Shown here piece by piece: positions 25,979-33,101 of a stretch of DNA of 64,000 nucleotides. A model generated the notes under the pieces. That model saw only the letters and a list, made by a program, of their open reading frames with translations, was not told the DNA's origin and ran no database searches. Numbering within the stretch: the first letter of the stretch is position 1; each line of letters begins with the position of its first letter. The DNA is from RI-106 sp964496875 (GTDB lineage Bacteria; Cyanobacteriota; Vampirovibrionia; Obscuribacterales; Obscuribacteraceae): contig CAZCBH010000002.1 in NCBI GenBank assembly GCA_964496875.1, positions 62,001 to 126,000 of the forward strand, in the 5' to 3' direction. The position numbers and the translations under genes are program-made.

Positions 25979-26018
25979 CATCTGATGCGCAAGAGCTTGG
26001 CTCGAAATCAGATGAACC
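25975..26018 (-). promoter_or_regulatory. Antiterminator pairing 1
   Basis: Twelve-base perfect inverted repeat GGTTCATCTGAT (26007-26018) and ATCAGATGAACC (25975-25986) separated by 20 bases. The first arm spans the last codons and the TGA of leader peptide 1; the second arm takes the base of terminator 1. Stalling on the aromatic codons should favour this pairing and block the terminator; translation to the stop should mask the first arm and allow termination. Confidence 0.87.
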
Positions 26019-26058
26019 TCGGGGCAAAAAAGTAAAAGTAGTAGGATTTGTTGCTCAT
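26008..26058 (-). CDS. Tyr/Phe leader peptide 1 of the DAHP synthase operon
   Basis: A 16-residue leader peptide, MSNKSYYFYFFAPRFI, with six consecutive aromatic codons (TAC TAC TTT TAC TTT TTT) and another Phe at 15. An in-frame TAG lies two codons upstream, so this ATG is the only start. No well-placed Shine-Dalgarno precedes it (AGGA ends two bases before the ATG). A promoter-like pair just upstream would place the RNA start at or next to the ATG, so it may be translated as a leaderless message. Stalling here would control the terminator that follows. Confidence 0.87.
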   Translation of the reverse strand: MSNKSYYFYFFAPRFI

Positions 26059-26065
26059 GTCCTAG

Positions 26066-26094
26066 ATGGTATATGCGTTAGGGAATCAGGTCAA
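26066..26094 (-). promoter_or_regulatory. Putative promoter of the attenuated DAHP synthase-chorismate mutase unit
   Basis: On the minus strand, TTGACC (26089-26094) matches five of six -35 bases and TACCAT (26066-26071) four of six -10 bases, with a 17-base spacer. The predicted start falls at about 26058-26060, next to the ATG of leader peptide 1. Readthrough from the upstream phosphofructokinase-dehydrogenase operon is an alternative source of the transcript. Confidence 0.5.
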
Positions 26095-26124
26095 GATCAA
26101 ATCGCGATGATGTTAATGTTTACA

Positions 26125-27492
26125 TTACAATTGCTGCAGTCGTTCCACAAACAGGAACTGGGTGAAGTTGGTAGAAGAATCCTGGAGGTTCTCCTCCACA
26201 ATCTTGAGGTCATTGATTTCTGCGAGTACCCGGCTGCCCATGGTGGCGACATTGGCAGGGATCTCTCCTTTTGCCAGCAACTCTGCCACCCGGGCATGAT
26301 CTATCAGCTCCCCTTCCCCTACTTTGAGCTCCAGCTTCGAGTATTTATGGGCGAGATTGTCTTTACACTGGCTGAAGACCTGGGGATGAGCCATGATCGT
26401 ATCTATCTGGTCGAAGCGGCTATCTTTTCTTATCATCAGGGCATGGGCTATTTTTATGCCGAACTCTTCTACTATTTGAAAGCGATAACCGGCCATCGCC
26501 CAGGCGCTCTCTTGAACCAGTCCGCCCACCGAGTTATGGATGGCGAATTGACCCCGGTCTATGTCGCCGGCTTCCAGCGCCCTGAGCACGTTTTCGGTGG
26601 TATGAAGATAGACCAGTTCAAAAGGCTCTTCCGGAGTGCGAGAGAGGTAATAGCGGGCAGCTTCTTCGTTGAAGCTGCCGCGACCGCCCTGAATTCCTAC
26701 CACCAGACGATCTTTATATATGCGATTCGGCATCGCCCTTGCATAAATAGCTTTCTGGGCGGCGGTCAGCCTGGCTACCGTCTCTCTGGAGTAGGGATTG
26801 TAATACTGTAGATCGTCGAAGAGCTGCCAGGTATCGTTGGCGACCTGGTTTTTCAGATCGTTGAGTCTGGTCGCCCCCAGCGTATCTATGGCCGTTGGCT
26901 CTATACCGGCATGTTCCAGCATTCTGCCGATGAAGTGAGCTATGCCCTGGCTTTTTGCCGCCAGTTCGTCATGGCGGTCGCAAGATAGCTCCAGCACCTC
27001 CATGCCGCGCTTTTTGAAATAGTCGAGGAAGTAGCCGTATTCCTCATCGTCGAGGTCGAGCCGGTCTACTACTATGCGTTTGCCGGTCAGATTGAGGTCT
27101 TCGTCTATGCTATCCGGTCCGAACATTGGATGGGTAAGCAGGACCCTTACATTTTGCGGCTTTTCTTTTGCAAAAACCTGCTTCGGATGAGATTTGACCG
27201 AGAGTACATCTAAGACCGTCTTTTGAGTACCGTCTCTCTCTAGTAGATTGCGGTGGCTTTTGAAAATCTCTTCGAATAAAGAGATAGGAACACAATAGAT
27301 GATAATCTCCCGGGCAAGGGTCTCTTCGAGATTGGCTACGGTAAGACCCGCCTCTTTTGCCCGGGCAAGAGCGGCTGTGTTTTCGTCATAGGCAACCAGA
27401 TCGAAATCGTCTTTTAAAATCCGGGCAAACAGCAGCCCGAATCTTCCTAAGCCGATAAGACCCAGTTTCCGCTTCGCTTTTTCAGAAAGCAT
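26125..27492 (-). CDS. Bifunctional prephenate/arogenate dehydrogenase-prephenate dehydratase fusion
   Basis: A 455-residue fusion of both prephenate-consuming enzymes. Residues 8 to about 255 are a TyrA-type dehydrogenase: NAD(P)-binding GLGRFG (14-19), THPMFGP (120-126, as in arogenate dehydrogenases) and the helical part with SQGIAHFIGRML. Residues about 262-455 are a prephenate dehydratase: GGRGSFNEEAARYY, AIHNSVGG, AHPQVFSQC and TNFTQF. Two motif residues differ from the usual enzyme: His319 where Glu is normal in (P)IENS, and Gln445 where Arg is normal in TRF; the key Thr444 is kept. No ACT domain follows, so Phe feedback on the protein is not expected. It begins three bases after phosphofructokinase and precedes the attenuated DAHP synthase unit. 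Confidence 0.9.
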   Translation of the reverse strand: MLSEKAKRKLGLIGLGRFGLLFARILKDDFDLVAYDENTAALARAKEAGLTVANLEETLAREIIIYCVPISLFEEIFKSHRNLLERDGTQKTVLDVLSVKSHPKQVFAKEKPQNVRVLLTHPMFGPDSIDEDLNLTGKRIVVDRLDLDDEEYGYFLDYFKKRGMEVLELSCDRHDELAAKSQGIAHFIGRMLEHAGIEPTAIDTLGATRLNDLKNQVANDTWQLFDDLQYYNPYSRETVARLTAAQKAIYARAMPNRIYKDRLVVGIQGGRGSFNEEAARYYLSRTPEEPFELVYLHTTENVLRALEAGDIDRGQFAIHNSVGGLVQESAWAMAGYRFQIVEEFGIKIAHALMIRKDSRFDQIDTIMAHPQVFSQCKDNLAHKYSKLELKVGEGELIDHARVAELLAKGEIPANVATMGSRVLAEINDLKIVEENLQDSSTNFTQFLFVERLQQL

Positions 27493-27495
27493 ACT

Positions 27496-28701
27496 TTAAT
27501 AGACCCGGGCTGGCACGCCGGAAATATTTTTGACGGTTACTTCCGGAGTCTCCGGCACCCTGCCGAAGCTGACACCGAGGGTTTCGTATAAAGCGACGTC
27601 TTTTTCATCGACAAAGCGTTGTTTGATGGCGTCGTCGACTTCCATGTATTCGATTTTGCCGCTACGATAAGAAGAGACCGTGACACCATAGGTGCCTCTT
27701 GAAACCAGCTCTACCGCTGCCGCTCCGGCTTCCAGTCCGAAGGTGGCGTCCACCGCCGAAGTGAAACCGCACCGCATCAGGTGGCTTGGTCTTATTTCTC
27801 TGACTTCAGGAATCTCGTAGACACCCTCTACAAATTGTCCGGTCTGCTGCATGAAGGATTTTACTCGGGCATCTGCTTTGATGCGGTCTTCGAGCTGTTT
27901 GACCACATATTTGCCGGCGCCCATTAGCTTGCGATGACCGAAGGAATCCGGTTTGGAATCCATGTCCACCAGTTCGTTGCCCGAGGCGTCTCTGAGTCCT
28001 TCGGCTACCACTATCATGGCGGTGCCTGCTTTGACATCGCTGTCTTCGATGCGTTTTATGAAAAGATCGATGATGTGGCGATAGAGGACATCGAAATCCA
28101 CAGGGATTTCAGGGATGAGAACCGCGTCGGCGTCGGCGGCCACTCCGCCTCGGAAGGCTGTGTGACCGGCATAGCGTCCGAAGACTTCCATGACGATGAT
28201 ACGGTTGTGGGTGCGACCGGTGGTTCTGAGATCTCTGACCGCCTCGGCGATACGATTGATGGTGGAGTCCCCGCCCACGCTGTAGGTCATTAGATCGAGG
28301 TCCATGGTCTTGGGGGCGTGCACGCAAGAAATGCCTTGCTTGGCCAGATCGGCTACCACCGAGCCGGTGTCGTCGCCGCCGGATATCACCAGGGCATCGA
28401 GCTTGTGTTTGGCCAGACCGTCTTTGATTCTTTCGTATTTGTTCTCGTCTTTGATTTTAGAGATTTTGACGCGAGAATTGCCGGCTTCGGAGCCTGCCAG
28501 ATATACAGGAATGGCTTCGATGCGGTCTTTCGTCAATTCGGTCAGTTTGTCGATTTCTATCAGGTTGTAAAGTCCGGCGTAACCGTTTGGAATGATCCAG
28601 GCTTTCATGCCTTTGGAAAGAGCCGTGAGTGCTGCTCCTTTGACGACTCCGTTGAGTCCGCCACAGTCCCCACCAGATGTGATGATCCCTATGTTTTGCA
28701 T
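27496..28701 (-). CDS. 6-phosphofructokinase, PPi-dependent type by signature
   Basis: A 401-residue PfkA-family enzyme. ITSGGDCGGLNGVV binds the phosphoryl donor, and MEVFGRYAGHTA and VVAEG are family motifs. The donor-specificity positions read GGDDTGS (108-114) and PKTMDLDL (130-137). An Asp after GGD and a Lys in PKT are the marks of pyrophosphate-dependent enzymes, whereas ATP enzymes have Gly at both. PPi use makes the step reversible. GGAGG lies five bases before the ATG. It is three bases upstream of the dehydrogenase-dehydratase gene, an unusual coupling of glycolysis to aromatic synthesis. Donor choice is inferred. Confidence 0.88.
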   Translation of the reverse strand: MQNIGIITSGGDCGGLNGVVKGAALTALSKGMKAWIIPNGYAGLYNLIEIDKLTELTKDRIEAIPVYLAGSEAGNSRVKISKIKDENKYERIKDGLAKHKLDALVISGGDDTGSVVADLAKQGISCVHAPKTMDLDLMTYSVGGDSTINRIAEAVRDLRTTGRTHNRIIVMEVFGRYAGHTAFRGGVAADADAVLIPEIPVDFDVLYRHIIDLFIKRIEDSDVKAGTAMIVVAEGLRDASGNELVDMDSKPDSFGHRKLMGAGKYVVKQLEDRIKADARVKSFMQQTGQFVEGVYEIPEVREIRPSHLMRCGFTSAVDATFGLEAGAAAVELVSRGTYGVTVSSYRSGKIEYMEVDDAIKQRFVDEKDVALYETLGVSFGRVPETPEVTVKNISGVPARVY

Positions 28702-28998
28702 GGCTCCTCCAGAAAAGCTTGGTGATGAATTTCTATCATGAACCAGCCCCTTTTTGATCTTGACTAATGGCTTAAATCTCGGCGGCTGCCGGTCCCAAGT
28801 CCGAAAGAGTAAGGCCCGTCCGTTGGGCGCTCATCGGACTATTATTAACCAAGATGAACTATAATGTGATCTATGTGCAATCATCATGTAGACCGCAAAT
28901 CCTTCATAGTCCATGTCATAAAGCGAATTCTCACTACTGGAATCTTCGCCGCCCTTATATGTCAGCTTTTTCTCGGTACGACATCGATTACAGGCTGA
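28702..28998 (-). other. Leader region of the phosphofructokinase operon with possible switching hairpins
   Basis: No gene. On the minus strand the leader contains AGTCCGA (from 28840) that can pair with TCGGACT (ending 28798) as a long imperfect hairpin with an inner GCCC/GGGC stem. The same GTCCG can instead pair with a nearer CGGAC (28818-28822 on plus). These pairings exclude each other. I see no Tyr/Phe-rich leader peptide and no T-run terminator here. Confidence 0.35.
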
Positions 28999-29706
28999 TT
29001 ATTCTCCCAGTATTTCAGAGAAGCTCTCCATCAACTGTTCTGTTCTTCCGGAAGAGACCTGAAAGATTTCGTTTACCCGGCGGGCGCCTTTCGGTATCAC
29101 CAGTCTTGATGAGTCGACACTGGTCCTGTTCACCTCGGTCGTATCTAACAGGGGAACCGGTTTACTCTTTGCCGAGGCACTGAAAGCCGAGAGTTTGAGC
29201 GGCATGCCGCCGAGGTCTGGTAGATTGGACCAATCTAGGTAGTCCCGGTAGATTTTTTTATCGATGCCCAGAGCCCGTGTTATGCAGTACTGCCAGCGCT
29301 TTCCTGCATAGTCCAGGCTATAAATTTCCACCGGCAAGTTATATAGCGTTCCTTTTTTACGCAGTTTCCATTTATGTATGTCGCCCTTTTTTAGATTGGT
29401 CAGGCTGCGGTCTGTAAGATTCGAAACGAAAGCCATTCTTTTCATAACACTATCTGTAGTGCCTGTGTAAAAAACCATCTTCTTGCGATTGAAAATCTTC
29501 GTCTCTTTTTGACCGAGCTCTTTGATATAAGTGGTTCCCTCGCGCAGGTTCTCGGTCATCATCCATTTGTCTGTCAAATAGACATTCTGGGGACCGAAGA
29601 TCTGGTGATTTTGGCGGACGCACCAGGTGTTCGTGCTCGGCTTAGTAAATCCAGCCGGAGCCGACAATATCAATAAAAATAAGATTGCCAGCAAATGGCG
29701 CATCAA
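28999..29706 (-). CDS. Secreted protein of unknown function
   Basis: A 235-residue protein with a signal peptide (MMRHLLAILFLLILSAPAGFT, cleavage near residue 21). The mature part looks beta-rich, with WCVRQNHQIFGPQNVYLTDKWMM, NRKKMVFYTG and PVEIYSLDYAGKRWQYCITRALG. The style is that of a lipoprotein-sorting-like beta sheet, but there is no lipobox. The start overlaps the stop of the upstream TPR membrane protein by four bases, so the two are translationally coupled. Family not recognised. Confidence 0.7.
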   Translation of the reverse strand: MMRHLLAILFLLILSAPAGFTKPSTNTWCVRQNHQIFGPQNVYLTDKWMMTENLREGTTYIKELGQKETKIFNRKKMVFYTGTTDSVMKRMAFVSNLTDRSLTNLKKGDIHKWKLRKKGTLYNLPVEIYSLDYAGKRWQYCITRALGIDKKIYRDYLDWSNLPDLGGMPLKLSAFSASAKSKPVPLLDTTEVNRTSVDSSRLVIPKGARRVNEIFQVSSGRTEQLMESFSEILGE

Positions 29707-31568
29707 AACACCGGTCTCCTCGAATCTATTTCGAGTTCCTGTCCGAGCTTGCCGGCTTTTTCCAGATCGCCTTTATCGGCCCAGGTTTCTGATAGATCCT
29801 TCAACACGGATAATACCTGAGGATGGTGAACACCCAGTATGGATCTTCTTTTTTCAAGACAGGAGGCAAAGTTCTCGAGAGCTTTGTCATAGTCTTTGCT
29901 GTTGCGATAGTAATTGCCCAGAGACTGTTTCGGGCAGGCAGCTCGCAGGCTCTCTTTGCCGAAGATGCGGCAGCGCTCTTTATATATGGCTTCTATGCGC
30001 TCCTGGCTTTCGGTGTAATCTCCCCGGGACATTTTTATATCCTCGAGGCTCAGAGCAGGCCAGGTCCATTCTCCTCCGGTTCTGTCCTTTTCGAGAATCC
30101 TTAGAGAGCGTTTGAAAATCGCTTCGGCTTCATCGAGCTTGCCTTGCAGCTTGAGGGTCTCTCCCAGGAAATTGAGATTTGTGGTAAGGCTGAATTCGGA
30201 GAGGGGTTTTTCCTGGTCGTAAAGGACAAGAGCTTTTTTTAGAAGCTGTTCGGCCGAGGCAAGCTCGTTTCTGTTGAAGCTCCAGATCCCAAGTTCCACA
30301 AGGCGTGAAGCATTGGCCCGGGGTTGTTTCGGGGTCTCTTGTTCGGCCAGTTTCAGCACTCTATCGAGCTCTTCTTCTGCTTTCTGTGGCTGATTTCTGC
30401 GGAAATAGTAGCTGACCAGCCTCAGTCTGGTCGTCTCTTCTGCTCGAATTTGATTGTTCAGGTTCTCATGATTGATCAGACTTATATAGCGCTGCTCTGC
30501 CAACTCGGTATCGCCAGTAATATCATGAGCCATAGCTAGAGCCAGCAAAGCTTCTTCTTTGATGCTATCGATGCTGTCTACGGTGTAGCACCACCAGCCG
30601 GCAACCGGAGCGAGTAGACTTGTCTTCCCTCTGAGCTTGAGGATCTCCAGAGCTTCTATCAAGTGGGTCTCGGCAGCGTCGACTCTACCTGCCTCTATCA
30701 ATACCTGTCCCAGATTCAAAAGGACATATGCGCGCCATAGTTCCGGGTCCGGTAGAGCGCCGCAATCGCTTCTGGCTTCGGCCAGTTCATTCAAGGCTCT
30801 GTCAAATCGGCCTGATTCGGCCAGATATCTTGCTCCGGTGACTTTGCTGGTCAATCTTCTTGGATCGGACCGGGCAAATTTGTTTCCGGAATCAATCAGC
30901 TTGTTGACCGCAGCATCTCTATCATGGACGGACAAATCGGTACTTTCCAGTTTCAGCCGGGTTCCCAGAAAACTGAGGTCTTGCATGAGTATCACAAGAA
31001 CGCCGCACAGGGCAGCAAGACCGATGGCTATGGAGGAAAGGCGCTTTTTCAGGATGGTTTTATCTGAAACCATCGGCAGTGGCGTCGCCCGCATGGCATT
31101 GAGCCTTGCGAAGATGAAGTTCTCTTCTAGATGAATCGCGATTGGAAAGTCTTTTATCTGATCAAGAACCACTTCTGCATCTACTACTCTTCCGTCGAAC
31201 AACTTTCGCACCACGTTTCTGGGATTGAGCTCCATCGTCTCAAGCTTGACTCCGTTTACTTCGAAGCCGTTCGGTTCGATAAAGCGGGCATAGTACCTTG
31301 GATTGACCGCGCCTCTTTTTATTAGTTCGAATCTGGCCGGGGCGTGTTTTCCTTCTTTTATGTCTTCATTCAGCCTGATGCAGAGGCTGCGTTCGATAAG
31401 CCCGCCTACCACAGTGACAATGGAGAAACTGAGCACCATCAGATCGAAGGGCGCTTGAATAACCGGAACCAACTCTGAGCGGGTGGTGACATAGGCTGTC
31501 AAAACCATTATGCCTATTCCGGAGCTGAACATGGCTCGGTAGTAAGTGTGACGGAGACCGATGTGCAT
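29703..31568 (-). CDS. Membrane-anchored TPR protein
   Basis: A 621-residue protein. Two N-terminal transmembrane segments (about 13-30 and 42-60) precede a cytoplasmic domain of about 110 residues (DIKEGKHAPARFELIKRGAVNPRYYARFIEPNGFEVNGVKLETMEL). A third segment (about 178-196) then places seven or more TPR units outside (about 230-610), for example LGQVLIEAGRVDAAETHLIEALEIL, LGIWSFNRNELASAEQLLKKALVLY and LGETLKLQGKLDEAEAIFKRSLRIL. No Shine-Dalgarno is visible at either Met1 or Met13. It is coupled to the downstream secreted protein. Probably an assembly scaffold; partner unknown. Confidence 0.82.
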   Translation of the reverse strand: MHIGLRHTYYRAMFSSGIGIMVLTAYVTTRSELVPVIQAPFDLMVLSFSIVTVVGGLIERSLCIRLNEDIKEGKHAPARFELIKRGAVNPRYYARFIEPNGFEVNGVKLETMELNPRNVVRKLFDGRVVDAEVVLDQIKDFPIAIHLEENFIFARLNAMRATPLPMVSDKTILKKRLSSIAIGLAALCGVLVILMQDLSFLGTRLKLESTDLSVHDRDAAVNKLIDSGNKFARSDPRRLTSKVTGARYLAESGRFDRALNELAEARSDCGALPDPELWRAYVLLNLGQVLIEAGRVDAAETHLIEALEILKLRGKTSLLAPVAGWWCYTVDSIDSIKEEALLALAMAHDITGDTELAEQRYISLINHENLNNQIRAEETTRLRLVSYYFRRNQPQKAEEELDRVLKLAEQETPKQPRANASRLVELGIWSFNRNELASAEQLLKKALVLYDQEKPLSEFSLTTNLNFLGETLKLQGKLDEAEAIFKRSLRILEKDRTGGEWTWPALSLEDIKMSRGDYTESQERIEAIYKERCRIFGKESLRAACPKQSLGNYYRNSKDYDKALENFASCLEKRRSILGVHHPQVLSVLKDLSETWADKGDLEKAGKLGQELEIDSRRPVF

Positions 31569-31645
31569 AGACTGTTCGCTATCAGAATTTTAGATCTGAA
31601 TAAGTACTACGGGTATTATGACTATATCAGTTCTGATGCAGTGCT

Positions 31646-32275
31646 TCAGTATCCGCCTATCGAGGCTCCTCTGATGTGTCTGTGGTTGTCCCAGCCGACC
31701 GAGCGTGTTACTCCGGAAAGACCGCCGTTTTTGACGAAAACCCCGAACAGGGCGGCAGCGCCTACTACACCGGCAGCCCTTTTCATCATATCGGGGTTGT
31801 TCATAAAGTTATTAGCCGTTTGAGGCATTGAGCCGGAATAGCCGCCATAGGCTCCATAACCCGGAATACTCGTATTATTTAAATAGTTCTGCTGAGTCAT
31901 AGCCGACTGATTGTTGTGGTAGCCGTTGCCGGACATGACCCCAGACTGGTGCTGGCTGATATTGCCCTGGAGCGTATTGCCTCCCTGGGGAGCCGAATTG
32001 CCCATTGCTCGGTGGAAATTCAAAGAGTCATTGACTATGTCTATACCGGGACCCGAACCATTGCTTGATCCAAGACCGTCAGGGACCACCGGTATTTCGG
32101 CTTTTAGTGATGTCTGATCGCTCTGCGAAACAGGGATGTTCAGGGCAACAGCCCGAGGACTGAGGTCTTCGGCATAGGCAGCCTGGCAGAATCCTGTAAT
32201 CGAGGTTGTCGAGGTTAAGAAGGCTGCTAAGAGAATTAGGGCGACTGATTTGCTGGTTCGAGTTGTTGATTTCAT
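31646..32275 (-). CDS. Secreted Asn/Gln/Gly-rich protein
   Basis: A 209-residue protein with a signal peptide (about residues 1-35, ending CQAAYAED). The mature part is low complexity, rich in Asn, Gln, Gly, Ser and Tyr (NNQSAMTQQNYLNNTSIPGYGAYGGYSG). Near the C-terminus comes a Gly/Ala hydrophobic segment (AAGVVGAAALFGVFVKNGGL) and a His-bearing tail. It could be a surface or matrix protein. No family recognised. Confidence 0.65.
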   Translation of the reverse strand: MKSTTRTSKSVALILLAAFLTSTTSITGFCQAAYAEDLSPRAVALNIPVSQSDQTSLKAEIPVVPDGLGSSNGSGPGIDIVNDSLNFHRAMGNSAPQGGNTLQGNISQHQSGVMSGNGYHNNQSAMTQQNYLNNTSIPGYGAYGGYSGSMPQTANNFMNNPDMMKRAAGVVGAAALFGVFVKNGGLSGVTRSVGWDNHRHIRGASIGGY

Positions 32276-32608
32276 GACCGCGATTTCTAGAGGGTGGGTG
32301 ATGACTTAATCATATGAAAGGCAGCCGAATTCGGCATGGGTGGAATTACGAAACGGACTGTTCGACCGGGAGGAAAATACGTATGAAGACGAGAGTTTTT
32401 CTCGGAGTTCTCTTTTAAAATAGCTGTATACTCACTCTATGAGTCAAGAGATCAGTAAAGAAAAGAGCAAAACTAATCAAGTAATCCGATTCTCCCCTTC
32501 CTGTGCTTGATTCTACCCGCTTAATGGCAAGCGCCGCTCTCCTAAATTCCTGCCTCAGCTCGTAGTCCTATCTTGTAAGCAGTTCTTGGGCTTCGAGGTA
32601 AAAAGGTT
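32276..32608. other. Intergenic region with two tiny open frames
   Basis: No firm gene. An 11-codon frame MKTRVFLGVLF sits after GGAGGAAA near 32383. A 23-codon frame is listed separately. A TATACT box at 32427-32432 has no good -35. The region forms the upstream of the small membrane protein gene on plus and of the Asn/Gln-rich protein on minus. Confidence 0.4.
32439..32510 (+). CDS. Possible 23-residue peptide
   Basis: An ATG open frame, MSQEISKEKSKTNQVIRF followed by SPSCA. It has no Shine-Dalgarno, but a TATACT box ends six bases before the ATG, so an RNA start at the ATG itself is possible. It could be a leaderless peptide or chance. Nothing in it points to a function. Confidence 0.2.
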   Translation: MSQEISKEKSKTNQVIRFSPSCA

Positions 32609-33046
32609 ATGGCGAGTACTACGGTTGAATTGAATGTGGGATCCTTGATATCTGAGACGGATTCTCAAAAGGAGTTTCAGGCAAGGGAGAGCCTGCTCGC
32701 CACCATGAAAATGGCTGTGTTCACTGCGGCTGCTTTTGCTCTCTACAGCTCTTTCGGCTTGAGTACTGTGCTCATACTCTGTCTGACCGTCGTGCTCGGG
32801 GACTTTTCTGCTTATTTGCTGAGAGAGAATTTCCATCTGGGCAAAAGGCTGGAACTTATGTTTCTCGCCCTTAATTCACTCTGTTGGATACAGCCGATTT
32901 TGGGGCTCTATGTAGCGTCCCTCACCTTCGGGCTCGGTAATCTGGGTATGGATGAACCTGAGCGAGCGCAGCTCTATCGAGCCAGTGCACTGATGGCGAT
33001 TTCCACTTCGGTGGCATTTCTTGCTCTTTCTAGATATTTTGCTTGA
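32609..33046 (+). CDS. Small four-helix membrane protein
   Basis: A 145-residue protein. After a polar start of about 30 residues there are three to four hydrophobic segments (about 31-50, 51-72, 82-106 and 125-142). Phrases such as TVVLGDFSAYLLRENFHLGKRLELMFLALNSLCWIQPILGLYVASL show no known active-site motif. It is convergent with the glycine-zipper protein and ends just before a bidirectional hairpin. Function unknown. Confidence 0.65.
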   Translation: MASTTVELNVGSLISETDSQKEFQARESLLATMKMAVFTAAAFALYSSFGLSTVLILCLTVVLGDFSAYLLRENFHLGKRLELMFLALNSLCWIQPILGLYVASLTFGLGNLGMDEPERAQLYRASALMAISTSVAFLALSRYFA

Positions 33047-33053
33047 GCTGACA

Positions 33054-33082
33054 AAAGAGGAAGGTGATTGACCTTCCTCTTT
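33054..33082. terminator. Bidirectional intrinsic terminator between convergent genes
   Basis: A perfect 12-base stem AAAGAGGAAGGT/ACCTTCCTCTTT around GATTG. On the minus strand the stem runs into TTTTG, so it works best for the glycine-zipper gene; on plus no T-run follows. Confidence 0.8.
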
Positions 33083-33101
33083 CGGTTCGGAACTACCCTG
33101 C

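Noticed and set aside
25920..25990. T-box riboswitch before DAHP synthase
   Set aside because: A GTGGACCGTG stretch before a terminator recalls the T-box sequence, but it lacks the full conserved core and any long Stem I. The region is instead explained by leader peptides with Tyr/Phe codons and antiterminator pairings.
25957..26811. 284-codon plus-strand open frame
   Set aside because: It runs antisense to the dehydrogenase-dehydratase fusion and across the attenuators; the minus strand has clear domains and the plus product matches nothing.
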